Positions 42,188 through 50,480 of a stretch of 64,000 nt of DNA are shown in pieces. The stretch covers positions 1,488,001 to 1,552,000 of the forward strand of contig JAXLUI010000001.1 in assembly GCA_046329585.1 (NCBI GenBank), given 5' to 3'. The DNA comes from DLKC01 sp002478885. Lineage in GTDB: Bacteria; Bacteroidota; Bacteroidia; Chitinophagales; Chitinophagaceae. Positions within the stretch are counted from its first letter, which is position 1. Every line of letters starts with the position of its first letter. A program made the position numbers and the translations under genes. The notes under the pieces are model-generated. The model ran no database searches and was not told the DNA's origin. It saw only the letters and a program-made list of their open reading frames with translations.

Positions 42188-44512
42188 TTATTCGACTACC
42201 AATTTGGCGCTCTGCTGTTTTGCACCATCAGACAGTTTAATAATATACAACCCTTTCAGCAGGCTGCTTACGTCGAGGTTTTGAACAGTGTTGGAGAGTG
42301 CTTTATCAAAGCTTCCTGATTTTACAACTTTGCCATCAGCGCTTACCACGTAATAATGTGCGGATGCAGCTTGTATAGCGCCCAATGCAACGGAGACTTT
42401 TGCCCTTGCAGGGTTAGGAAACACATTAAGCACATCTGTATTCGCAACAGCAAAATTCAAAGACCGTGTTGGAGAATAGTAAGTTGTTCTGCCATCGAAG
42501 TCAACCTGCTTGAGACGGTAATAGTTTACACCTGCTGCCGGTGTAAAATCGGTTGCGGAATAATTATTAGTGCTTCTGCCATTTCTGCCTGCAACAAAAG
42601 CAATCTGTTTCCAATTTGCCGCGTCGGTGCTGCGCTCCACTGCAAAGCCTTTATTGTTTTGTTCAGAAGCAGTCGTCCATTGCAAGACAGCTGTGCTGCT
42701 CTTCTGTGTTACTTTAAATTCGGTAAGATTTACAGGCAACAATGAATTGTAGAAATAAACATTATCAACATAAAGTGTGCTGTTAGATCCTATGAAAAGC
42801 ATCTGCGCAAGGTGTGATCTTGCTTTCAGATTAGTGAAGTCGCTCAGTTTAAGATCATAACTAACCCATCCAGCTTTTGCAGGAACAAAATCAAGCTGCG
42901 ATTCAGTATCATCGCCGCCACCAAATACACCATCGGCACCAAAATCAACGAGCTTAACACCAAATGTTGTTGCATCTGGTGTCCAGATATCAACATGATA
43001 ATAATCCATGGTTGTAGCATCGATGGTTTTACTGGTGAACTCTATACCTGAATAGTTAAGGCTTGTATATTTTTTGGTATCGTTACCGGCAATCTGTACA
43101 TCTACAACATCCGCGGCATCCCAACTTGCAGACCATGTATCAACAACAACATTTGTGTATGCATTACTAAACAGGGAAATAACAGAAGCTGCGTTTTTTG
43201 TAGGTGTTGGCGCTGCAGTCGTTGGCTCTGATCCACCAGTGCCGCCAGGCCTGTAGAAATAAATATTATCAAGAAAAACCGTGCTTCCGCTGGCAGGTGT
43301 ACCAACAAATTTAAACTGGATAATGCTTGTTAACGGGATAGTATAATTTGAAAGATCAATATCAAAACTATTCCAGCCAGATAAGGTTGGCGTTAGCGTA
43401 ACCTTTTGCTCAGGCTGACCTGTAACAATCGGGTAAACATCAAAAGCTGTGCAATCCGGGGTCCAGAGATCAATATGAAGTTTGGTCATACCAGAAGCAT
43501 CAATCGCAGAAGCAAATTGCACCCCCTGATAGTTAAGGCTTGAATACTTCTTTGTTGCGTCGCCTGCAACAGAAACTTCTGAATAGGTTGTTGCCTGGCC
43601 CCAGTTAGGGTACCAATCGGTATTTGCCAGGTTGCTGTACGCACCACTGAAAAGAGAAATAACATCTGCCGGGTTTCTTGCAGGCGGTGCAGGTGCTGCA
43701 ATAGATGGACCTACAGGCGCCGTTACATTAACGGTAAGCAAGCCTGAAGCGTTTACTGCTCCCAGCTTTCCTGTTATGTTGGTAGTGCCCGCAGTTAATG
43801 CAGTGCCTACACCCAATGCATCAACAGTAGCAACTGCAGTATTGGAACTGGTCCAGGAGAAATAAGCCTTTGCTGTTTGCATTTGCTGGTTCACAGCGTT
43901 TACCGGCCATGATGAAACAACGCCATTGGCCCCAAAGGTTGACCCGACTTCTTTGCTTACCGTTTCAGTTGCAAAAGATGCTGTAGGAGTACCTATGATG
44001 CCGCCCCCAACATTTTCATATTGTATGTCATCAATCCAAATGGTATACGCACCTTCGCCTGATCCTTCAGCGAAATGAAAAAGCCCGGTTTCTGCCGTTA
44101 ATTTGGCGGCAACGGGAATAGGAATGTAGTATTTCACCCAGTCTGATGTAAGCGCCACGCCGTTGCGCTCTACTGCATAGGTTGTTGTAGCTGCGTTATT
44201 GCCGAGACCAACGCCGTCAAGCAAAAACGCTTTGCTTTCCTTTGCCCAAAAGGTTACTGCGTTATAAGCAGACAAGTTTTTAGGGGCGTCGGCCACGAGT
44301 GCACCTCCTGTATAACCCGTGGTTACATTTATTTTTAATGAAGCGGTGCCGGAGTGATGTTGCGTGGCATCGATTGACAAGTCGTTCGTTGAACCTCCAA
44401 AAGGCACAAATGCAACGCCGGCCGCGTAATTATCGCCGAATACTACTAACTGTGCATTTATTTTAAAAATAAAAAGCACTGACATAAAAAACAGTAGGTA
44501 AACTTTCTTCAT
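42188..44512 (-). CDS. Multidomain carbohydrate-binding-like T9SS cargo
   Basis: A 774-aa exported protein starting at MKKVYLLFFMSVLFIFKINA (a 48-residue upstream extension is open but would hide the signal peptide). Order: an N-terminal CBM-like beta-sandwich (about 20-165, ending TIWIDDIQYEN), a BIG2-like Ig domain (about 180-270, WTSSNTAVATVDALGVGTAL), two related modules of about 150 residues (each with NPADVISLFS or NAASVISLFS, then W..W, LHIDLWTPD or YHVDIWTPD, ending VFLDNIYFYRP or LYVDNVYFYN), and a type A sorting domain (FPNPARAKVSVALG ... LLKGLYIIKL). The paired modules resemble those found attached to GH16 enzymes, so it is probably a surface beta-glucan binder linked to the adjacent locus. 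No catalytic domain is visible. Confidence 0.8.
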   Translation of the reverse strand: MKKVYLLFFMSVLFIFKINAQLVVFGDNYAAGVAFVPFGGSTNDLSIDATQHHSGTASLKINVTTGYTGGALVADAPKNLSAYNAVTFWAKESKAFLLDGVGLGNNAATTTYAVERNGVALTSDWVKYYIPIPVAAKLTAETGLFHFAEGSGEGAYTIWIDDIQYENVGGGIIGTPTASFATETVSKEVGSTFGANGVVSSWPVNAVNQQMQTAKAYFSWTSSNTAVATVDALGVGTALTAGTTNITGKLGAVNASGLLTVNVTAPVGPSIAAPAPPARNPADVISLFSGAYSNLANTDWYPNWGQATTYSEVSVAGDATKKYSSLNYQGVQFASAIDASGMTKLHIDLWTPDCTAFDVYPIVTGQPEQKVTLTPTLSGWNSFDIDLSNYTIPLTSIIQFKFVGTPASGSTVFLDNIYFYRPGGTGGSEPTTAAPTPTKNAASVISLFSNAYTNVVVDTWSASWDAADVVDVQIAGNDTKKYTSLNYSGIEFTSKTIDATTMDYYHVDIWTPDATTFGVKLVDFGADGVFGGGDDTESQLDFVPAKAGWVSYDLKLSDFTNLKARSHLAQMLFIGSNSTLYVDNVYFYNSLLPVNLTEFKVTQKSSTAVLQWTTASEQNNKGFAVERSTDAANWKQIAFVAGRNGRSTNNYSATDFTPAAGVNYYRLKQVDFDGRTTYYSPTRSLNFAVANTDVLNVFPNPARAKVSVALGAIQAASAHYYVVSADGKVVKSGSFDKALSNTVQNLDVSSLLKGLYIIKLSDGAKQQSAKLVVE

Positions 44513-44850
44513 TGTGTTTATTTTATGATCCTGAAATGTTTGCTGATTGATGGAAGATTGGCAGGACTGCCCGTGACGATTGCATCCACCCTGCTCTTGA
44601 AGTATTGTGCTGTGGCTTTTAACCGGTACGTTACAATATAATTTTGGCTTGCGCATGCAGTCGTGTTATGCATGTGACACGCAGCAGGAATTTTTATACC
44701 CCAATTTTTATATAATTTTCTTTTTTTGGGCAAAGGTTTTACAGGATAGACCATCTTGTTTAACGTCGAAGGCCAGATATTAATAAACGCTAGACAATAA
44801 AGCATAAGAAGTCGGTAGGCCGGATTTAGCAGGAAGGAGATTTTAAAGAT

Positions 44851-44905
44851 GTGTTACCCGACAGACAATCGTTGAGCAGCATCGTTGCGTCGCACTCTTC
44901 AACGC
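44851..44905 (-). repeat. Dispersed element, L copy 18
   Basis: GTGTTACCCGACAG, GAGCAGCATCG, TTGCGTCGCACTCTTCAACG. It forms the left arm of the tightest inverted pair (29-bp spacer). Confidence 0.85.
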
Positions 44906-44934
44906 TTTGTTCTTTGCCGGGCTTTTCACGGAAC

Positions 44935-44990
44935 GTACAAGAGTACTACGCAACCGGCGATGCCACGAGCACTTGTGCCCGGGCAAATAA
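44935..44990 (+). repeat. Dispersed element, R copy 19 (diverged core)
   Basis: GTACAAGAGTACTACGCAAC, CGGCGATGCC, CACTTGTGCCCGGGCAAATA. The core is GTACTACGCAA instead of GTGCGACGCAA. Confidence 0.8.
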
Positions 44991-44996
44991 GGATTA

Positions 44997-45029
44997 TAAA
45001 AAACAATCGCCCTGCTTGCGCAGAGCGAT
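44997..45029 (-). terminator. Terminator of the 107-aa gene
   Basis: On the minus strand ATCGCTCTGC / GCAGGGCGAT with a GCAA-type loop, followed by a T-tract (A-run at 44997-45003). It lies about 95 bp after the stop. Confidence 0.8.
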
Positions 45030-45122
45030 CATCTTTTGACATACGGCAAAAATAAATTTCCGTAGTCAGGTGTTTTGTTTAAACATTTTTATTTATGCAA
45101 ATACTGTACCGCAGCATAAAAG

Positions 45123-45446
45123 TTAGTCAGTGCTGTTGTCTTTTGGCACCTTGGTAATAAACCAATGATAGAGTTCTTCTTCGTTTTTTTCATATTCCGG
45201 AGCAGCGTCTACGCTGTATCCCTGTATTCCATTACTATCTTTCATAACATATATAAAAGAAGATTCGTTAGGGTTAACCATATCTTCGAAATGATAGACT
45301 TTTGTAATCTGCAAATCACGGGGCTCATAGTATTTGCCCATGCCTGAAGTAAATCCAGCGCGTGTCATTTTAAATTCACGGTAACCTTTCTTCTGGAATT
45401 TTTCCACCATAGAATCTATTGGTGAATAAGCGATGATTGTATGCAT
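45123..45446 (-). CDS. Small conserved Bacteroidota protein
   Basis: A 107-aa soluble acidic protein of unknown function. The segment DLQITKVYHFEDMVNPNESS followed by FIYVMKDSNGIQGYSVDAAP resembles a family of roughly 100-residue Bacteroidota proteins that are often labelled phosphoribosylpyrophosphate synthetase. It lacks the PRPP-binding and catalytic parts of that enzyme and is far too short, so that label should not be used. The gene is monocistronic with its own terminator. Confidence 0.6.
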   Translation of the reverse strand: MHTIIAYSPIDSMVEKFQKKGYREFKMTRAGFTSGMGKYYEPRDLQITKVYHFEDMVNPNESSFIYVMKDSNGIQGYSVDAAPEYEKNEEELYHWFITKVPKDNSTD

Positions 45447-45825
45447 GTTAATTTTTTTTAGTGATCGAAATTTGCCGGATTAAACCCGGCTCTTATTTCC
45501 TTAAAAACTTATGGGTATAGAGACCGCTTAGAAATGCAATAGTTAAACGGGCAGGAGCGATTTTTTTTTCTCTTAACAAATGATTAGAGAATCGGACAAT
45601 CGATATGCCAAAAGTGAAGACTGTGACTTAAATTTTGTTAAGGATAAAAGCCTTATTTAATGTAAAATAAATTAACAAAACGAGCGCATGGAACCTGCGC
45701 TAAATACAAGAGATGAAATGAATATGGTGAGACGACATTCGTCAATAGCACAACCATGGCAGACACTCTTTCGGAGCGCAGTAATTTACAACCCAGAGGA
45801 CCACTATTACTGGTGAAAACGGCAG
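45447..45825. other. Gap between the 107-aa gene and icmF
   Basis: This 379-bp AT-rich stretch lies between the start of the 107-aa gene and the icmF stop. I see no gene, no repeat copy and no clear terminator for icmF. Confidence 0.4.
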
Positions 45826-48800
45826 TTACATATTTCTGCGATACTGGCCGCCTACTTCAAAAAGTGCATGGGTAATTTGTCCAAGGCTGCAATATTTAAC
45901 CGTTTCCATCAGAGCTGCGAAAAGGTTTCCCCCTGTTACTGCAACCTCTTTAAGCTTTGCAAGCATGTTGGCCGAATATTTTTCATTGCGTTGATGAAAT
46001 GCTTGCAGATTTTCTATCTGCAATTCTTTTTCCTCCCTTGTACTTCGGATAACCTCGCCTGGTATAACCGTGGGCGATCCTCTTTTATTGAGGAAGGTGT
46101 TGACGCCAACTATGGGCAGTTCGCCGGTATGTTTGAGCGTTTCATAATGCAGGCTTTCCTCCTGTATTTTGTTGCGTTGATACATGCGCTCCATCGCGCC
46201 CAGCACGCCGCCACGCTCTGTAAGGCGATCGAACTCTGCCATCACTGCTTCTTCTACCAGGTTGGTTAATTCCTCTACCAGGAAAGCGCCCTGGTTGGGA
46301 TTTTCGTTTCGTGTGGTGCCAAGTTCACGGTTAATAATAAGCTGAATGGCCATGGCGCGGCGCACACTTTCTTCTGTTGGTGTGGTAATAGCTTCGTCGT
46401 ACGCGTTTGTGTGGAGACTATTGCAATTATCATAGATGGCGTACAAGGCCTGCAATGTTGTGCGGATATCGTTAAAATCGATCTCCTGTGCATGCAAACT
46501 GCGGCCACTTGTTTGTATATGGTATTTGAGCATCTGGCTTCGGCTGTTTGCTTTGTATTTGTGCTTCATAGCCTTTGACCAAATGCGCCGGGCAACACGG
46601 CCAATAACACTATATTCAGGATCCATCCCGTTGCTGAAGAAGAAAGACAAGTTGGCAGCAAAATCATCGACATGCATACCCCGGCTCAGGTAATATTCTA
46701 CATACGTGAATCCATTGGCTAAGGTAAACGCCAGCTGCGTAATCGGGTTAGCCCCGGCTTCGGCAATATGATACCCGCTGATGCTCACGCTGTAAAAATT
46801 ACGAACCTTCTGCTCAATAAAATACTCCTGAACATCGCCCATTAATTTCAACGCAAATTCCGTTGAAAAAATGCAGGTGTTTTGAGCCTGGTCTTCTTTT
46901 AAAATGTCGGCCTGCACGGTGCCACGCACCTGTTGCAGGGCACGTTCTTTGCATTCCGCATAAATATGGGCAGGCAGCACTTCATCCCCACTAACACCAA
47001 GCAATTTTAATCCAAGCCCACTGTTACCTTCCGGCAGCCTTTCCGGCGAAGCCGGATTATAATAAACGGGCTTCCGCAGATGTTTGAATTTTTCGGTGAT
47101 CTTTTCATTAACCACGGGCCATTGTTTATTTGCCTCTATCCAATGCTCGCATTGCTGGTCTATGGCAGCATTCATGAAAAATGCGAGTAACACAGGCGCA
47201 GGACCATTGATAGTCATGCTTACCGAAGTTTTTGGGCTGCACAGATCAAAGCCGCTGTATAGTTTTTTCGCATCGTCAACCGTGGCAATACTAACGCCGC
47301 TGTTACCCACCTTGCCATAAATATCGGGGCGATGCCCGGGATCTTCTCCATAAAGTGTAACGCTGTCAAAAGCCGTTGATAAACGGTGTGCCGGCTGTCC
47401 TAAAGAAACATAGTGAAAGCGCTTGTTCGTGCGTTCGGGACCACCCTCACCGGCAAACATCCTTGTAGGGTCTTCCCCTTCCCGTTTTAAAGGAAAGACG
47501 CCTGCCGTGTAAGGAAATTCACCCGGTATATTTTCCTGAAGCTGCCAGTTAAGAATATCGCCCCAATCGTTGTATTTTGGTAACGCCACCCTCGGAACAG
47601 GCAACCCGCTTAAGGAAGTTGTGGTGAGCGGCAACTGGATAGTTTTATCCCTTACTTTATATTCAAATACAGCTCTGCTATAACGCTCTTTAACCAGAGG
47701 CCAGCTCTGCAATAGCTGCTTATTATCTGCGGTAAGTTTTGCTTCGTATGATTTGTAAAGCTGTTCAATGTTTTCAACGGGTCCGGCATCGCAAGTCTTC
47801 ATTGCCTGAATTGTGCCGTCTATTTTGTAGAGGATTGAGGCAACAGCGGCTTGCTCCTTTGCCAGGCCGTTGTAAGATCTGATCACATCGGCTATCTCGC
47901 CGAGATAACGTACCCTCGCCGGGGGAATGATCAACGACCTGTTTACCGTGTCTTTATGTTTAAAATGTTCAATGCTGCCAAATTTCAGTTTTGTCTTTGT
48001 CTCAACCGCCTCTATCAATCTTTCAAACAGCTCATTAATACCGGCATCATTGAATTGAGACGCGATGGTTCCAATAACGGGTAGTTCTTCGTCTTTCGTG
48101 CTCCACAAACCATGATTACGTTTGTATTGCTTGCGCACATCTGCCAGTGCATCCAATGCACCTGCCTTATCGAATTTATTGATGGCGATCACATCCGCAT
48201 AGTCCAGCATATTGATTTTTTCCAGTTGAGAAGCCGCTCCATATTCCGGTGTCATCACATATAGGCTCGTATCGCAATGATCAAGTATTGAAGCGTCGCT
48301 TTGCCCCACGCCGGCCGATTCAAGAATAATAAAATCATACCCGGCTTCTTTGCATATATCAATTGCTTCCTGCACGTGTTCGCTCAAGGCGCGGTCGCTT
48401 TCGCGTGTTGCCAGGGAACGCATATACGCCCGTGGATGATGAATGGAATTCATGCGAATACGGTCACCCAACAAAGCACCACCCGTCTTTTTCTTCGAAG
48501 GATCAACAGAGATTACCGCAATTGTTTTGTCAGGAAAATAGTTAAGGAACCTGCGCACGATCTCATCTGTTACTGAAGATTTTCCCGCACCGCCTGTGCC
48601 TGTGATTCCCAAAACAGGCCCTGCAGCTGCTATCCGCTCTGCTGCTGTTTTTTCACCAATGCCATTCTCCGCATTGGTAATTTTCCGGGCTATCTTCCGC
48701 ACATCTTTCCATTCGCCCAATCTCATCGCTATGTTATATACACCGTTGCCGTTTAAAGAATAATCACATGATCTTATTACGTCTTCGATCATCCCTTCCA

Positions 48801-49182
48801 ATCCCATTTTCCGACCATCATCCGGACTATAGATTTTCGTAATGCCGTAGTGATGCAGTTCTTCAATTTCATTTGGCAAAATCGTGCCACCACCGCCGCC
48901 AAAAATCTTTATATGCCCGCACCCGTTCTCGTCCAACAGGTCTTTCATGTATTTGAAAAACTCTACATGACCACCCTGGTAGCTCGTTATAGCAATGCCT
49001 TGCGCGTCTTCTTCAATCGCGCATTCTACAATCTCCGCAACTGAGCGGTTATGTCCAAGGTGAATAATTTCAGCGCCCTTGCTCTGCATAATCCTGCGCA
49101 TGATATTGATCGCTGCATCGTGGCCGTCGAAGAGACTCGCCGCTGTAACTATGCGTACTTTATTTGTTGGTGTATACGACAT
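45826..49182 (-). CDS. icmF: Fused isobutyryl-CoA mutase (IcmF)
   Basis: A 1118-aa adenosylcobalamin enzyme that interconverts isobutyryl-CoA and n-butyryl-CoA (some members also act on pivalyl-CoA). Order of domains: B12-binding (residues 1-145, with SLFDGHDAAINIMRR holding Asp19 and the cobalt ligand His21), a MeaI-type G-protein chaperone (Walker A GTGGAGKSS at 195-203, later AINKFDKAG), a linker, and the substrate-binding TIM barrel in the C-terminal half (YGEDPGHRPDIYGKVGNSGV, ISGYHIAEAGANPITQLAF). The fusion of mutase with its GTPase separates IcmF from methylmalonyl-CoA mutase. No cobalamin riboswitch or B12 gene is adjacent. Confidence 0.94.
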   Translation of the reverse strand: MSYTPTNKVRIVTAASLFDGHDAAINIMRRIMQSKGAEIIHLGHNRSVAEIVECAIEEDAQGIAITSYQGGHVEFFKYMKDLLDENGCGHIKIFGGGGGTILPNEIEELHHYGITKIYSPDDGRKMGLEGMIEDVIRSCDYSLNGNGVYNIAMRLGEWKDVRKIARKITNAENGIGEKTAAERIAAAGPVLGITGTGGAGKSSVTDEIVRRFLNYFPDKTIAVISVDPSKKKTGGALLGDRIRMNSIHHPRAYMRSLATRESDRALSEHVQEAIDICKEAGYDFIILESAGVGQSDASILDHCDTSLYVMTPEYGAASQLEKINMLDYADVIAINKFDKAGALDALADVRKQYKRNHGLWSTKDEELPVIGTIASQFNDAGINELFERLIEAVETKTKLKFGSIEHFKHKDTVNRSLIIPPARVRYLGEIADVIRSYNGLAKEQAAVASILYKIDGTIQAMKTCDAGPVENIEQLYKSYEAKLTADNKQLLQSWPLVKERYSRAVFEYKVRDKTIQLPLTTTSLSGLPVPRVALPKYNDWGDILNWQLQENIPGEFPYTAGVFPLKREGEDPTRMFAGEGGPERTNKRFHYVSLGQPAHRLSTAFDSVTLYGEDPGHRPDIYGKVGNSGVSIATVDDAKKLYSGFDLCSPKTSVSMTINGPAPVLLAFFMNAAIDQQCEHWIEANKQWPVVNEKITEKFKHLRKPVYYNPASPERLPEGNSGLGLKLLGVSGDEVLPAHIYAECKERALQQVRGTVQADILKEDQAQNTCIFSTEFALKLMGDVQEYFIEQKVRNFYSVSISGYHIAEAGANPITQLAFTLANGFTYVEYYLSRGMHVDDFAANLSFFFSNGMDPEYSVIGRVARRIWSKAMKHKYKANSRSQMLKYHIQTSGRSLHAQEIDFNDIRTTLQALYAIYDNCNSLHTNAYDEAITTPTEESVRRAMAIQLIINRELGTTRNENPNQGAFLVEELTNLVEEAVMAEFDRLTERGGVLGAMERMYQRNKIQEESLHYETLKHTGELPIVGVNTFLNKRGSPTVIPGEVIRSTREEKELQIENLQAFHQRNEKYSANMLAKLKEVAVTGGNLFAALMETVKYCSLGQITHALFEVGGQYRRNM

Positions 49183-49199
49183 AAAAGTTCTTGTTGCTG

Positions 49200-49207
49200 C
49201 AAATGTA
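49200..49207 (-). promoter_or_regulatory. Candidate icmF -7 box
   Basis: TACATTTG on the minus strand matches TAnnTTTG exactly, 17 bp before the ATG. No good -33 element at 19-20 bp was seen. Confidence 0.45.
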
Positions 49208-49279
49208 TGTAATTCAAATCAGCGATTAACAAGCGTTAGCTTAATGAGCACTGCAGTTGATTTACAGCAGCGTGGCATT

Positions 49280-49334
49280 ATTTTGTCCCGGCACAGTCGC
49301 CTCATGGCATCTTCGTTGCGTCGCACTCTTGTAC
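49280..49334 (-). repeat. Dispersed element, L copy 20
   Basis: ATTTTGTCCCGGCACAG, CATGGCATCTTCG, TTGCGTCGCACTCTTGTAC: the best match to the full consensus among L copies. With R copy 21 it brackets the GH43-like gene. Confidence 0.92.
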
Positions 49335-49365
49335 TTTTATTTCACCGTTGAGCTTTTGCTGATCA

Positions 49366-50289
49366 TTACGGCAAACTATCAGTAACAGGAAAATAAACAT
49401 TTACTTCCGGGTGCATCGTGTAGAACTTGTAACGCTTACCATCATTTACCAGTATGCCACTTGACTTGTTATTCCCGACTATTGGGTTACCACTGAATTT
49501 TTTCCAATGAACAAGGTCATCAGACATTGCCAAATTGGTGCTCCATTCGTGCCAGTCTTTATATGCAGAAGCATGGTAATAACCATAATAGCGTCCATTG
49601 TATTTTACCACCTGGTTCATGGCAACAGCATATCGGTCGTATTGTTCCGGGCCCATTTTTAAAACAGGGTCATCCTGTACATTGGTCCATACTTTCAGGT
49701 CTTTAGAAGTGGCGAGCCATATACCAAGATCATCTCTTTCATAAAACAAATACCAAACCGCTTTTTCTTTAATAACAAAAGGAGTTCCATAAGAACCTTT
49801 GGATAGTCCTGTGCCATCCGCTTTGCGAATATCAAGGTTGCCTTGTTCTGTCCAGTGAATACGGTCTGTTGAGATCAGCATGTGTGCAGTATCGCCCTTG
49901 CCCTCTGCAAACATGTAGTACATGCCATCAGACTTAATTACGCACATGTCTTCCACCCAACCGAGGTTGTATATGGGATTGTCTTTATAACGCGTCCAGT
50001 TATAACCATCCGGTGATGTAGCATAGCCCAACCATTTTACACTATCGATATTGGTATAACCGGTGTACCACAAATGATACATGCCGTCTTCTTTCAGAAT
50101 GTAGCCACGTTCTCTTATTTCATTGTCCCAGGTATTGGTGCCTGTTGCGGTAAAAACAGGGTTTCCTTTGTAAGAAACAAAATGCACCATTTCAGATGGA
50201 AAACCATCGGGAGTGAGGGAGGTTGTTTTTGTTGTGCTGCATTTAGCGAACATGAACACGACAAGAACGAGTAGGTTTATTTTTTGCAT
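49366..50289 (-). CDS. GH43-like five-bladed propeller lipoprotein
   Basis: A 307-aa lipoprotein (lipobox FMFAK-Cys17). Blades with glycosidase-propeller signatures recur: DGMYHLWYTGYTNIDSVKWL, GYATSPDGYNWTRYKDNPIY, DGMYYMFAEGKGDTAHMLIS, YLFYERDDLGIWLATSKDLK and YYGYYHASAYKDWHEWSTNL, with an S-x-D-x-x-x-W repeat in most blades. This is the GH43/GH32/GH130-type fold. Catalytic residues cannot be assigned with confidence, so a hydrolase acting on a surface or periplasmic glycan is an inference. It is a single gene between an L and an R repeat. Confidence 0.72.
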   Translation of the reverse strand: MQKINLLVLVVFMFAKCSTTKTTSLTPDGFPSEMVHFVSYKGNPVFTATGTNTWDNEIRERGYILKEDGMYHLWYTGYTNIDSVKWLGYATSPDGYNWTRYKDNPIYNLGWVEDMCVIKSDGMYYMFAEGKGDTAHMLISTDRIHWTEQGNLDIRKADGTGLSKGSYGTPFVIKEKAVWYLFYERDDLGIWLATSKDLKVWTNVQDDPVLKMGPEQYDRYAVAMNQVVKYNGRYYGYYHASAYKDWHEWSTNLAMSDDLVHWKKFSGNPIVGNNKSSGILVNDGKRYKFYTMHPEVNVYFPVTDSLP

Positions 50290-50371
50290 GACAAAAATTC
50301 TATGGTTTGAATGTAAGCTTTTTTGTTATCAAGTTAGTCAGCAGTAATGAATGCCGCGTATTGGTAGGAAC

Positions 50372-50428
50372 GTACAAGTGAGTGACACAACAAAAGCTTC
50401 ATAGCATTGCAGCAGCCGAGTTCATAAA
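50372..50428 (+). repeat. Dispersed element, R copy 21 (GTGACAC variant)
   Basis: GTACAAGTGAGTGACACAAC, AAAAGCTTCATAGCATTGC, AGCAGCCGAGTTCATAAAA. It lies 3' of the first S74 gene and 5' of the GH43-like gene. Confidence 0.9.
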
Positions 50429-50431
50429 AAT

Positions 50432-50460
50432 AAAAAAGCGGCACAGGTATGCGCCGCTTT
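50432..50460 (-). terminator. Terminator of the first S74 gene
   Basis: AAAGCGGC (50435-50442) / GCCGCTTT (50453-50460) with a minus-strand T-tract, 20 bp after the stop. Confidence 0.85.
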
Positions 50461-50480
50461 GCATGCAATTTTCATGGGCA

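Larger units (their letters stand above)
44513..45122. other. Intergenic region with a close repeat pair
   Basis: The 610-bp gap between the 107-aa gene and the T9SS cargo gene carries L copy 18 and R copy 19 only 29 bp apart, and a terminator at 44997-45029. The remaining 340 bp upstream of the cargo gene show no supported gene. Confidence 0.55.

Noticed and set aside
43549..43570. TTGTTGCGTCGCCTGCAAC inside the 774-aa gene as a coding copy of the dispersed element
   Set aside because: Only 9-10 bases match the core; GTAC, GATGCC and GCCGGG parts are missing, and the protein reads through normally (KKYSS..DATKK region), so it is chance similarity.
45123..45446. Phosphoribosylpyrophosphate synthetase label for the 107-aa protein
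   Set aside because: The protein is about one third of the enzyme's length and lacks its PRPP-binding motif; only similarity to a mislabelled small family remains.
49183..49365. Cobalamin riboswitch upstream of icmF
   Set aside because: The gap is about 180 bp, is partly filled by L copy 20, and shows no B12-box-like sequence.
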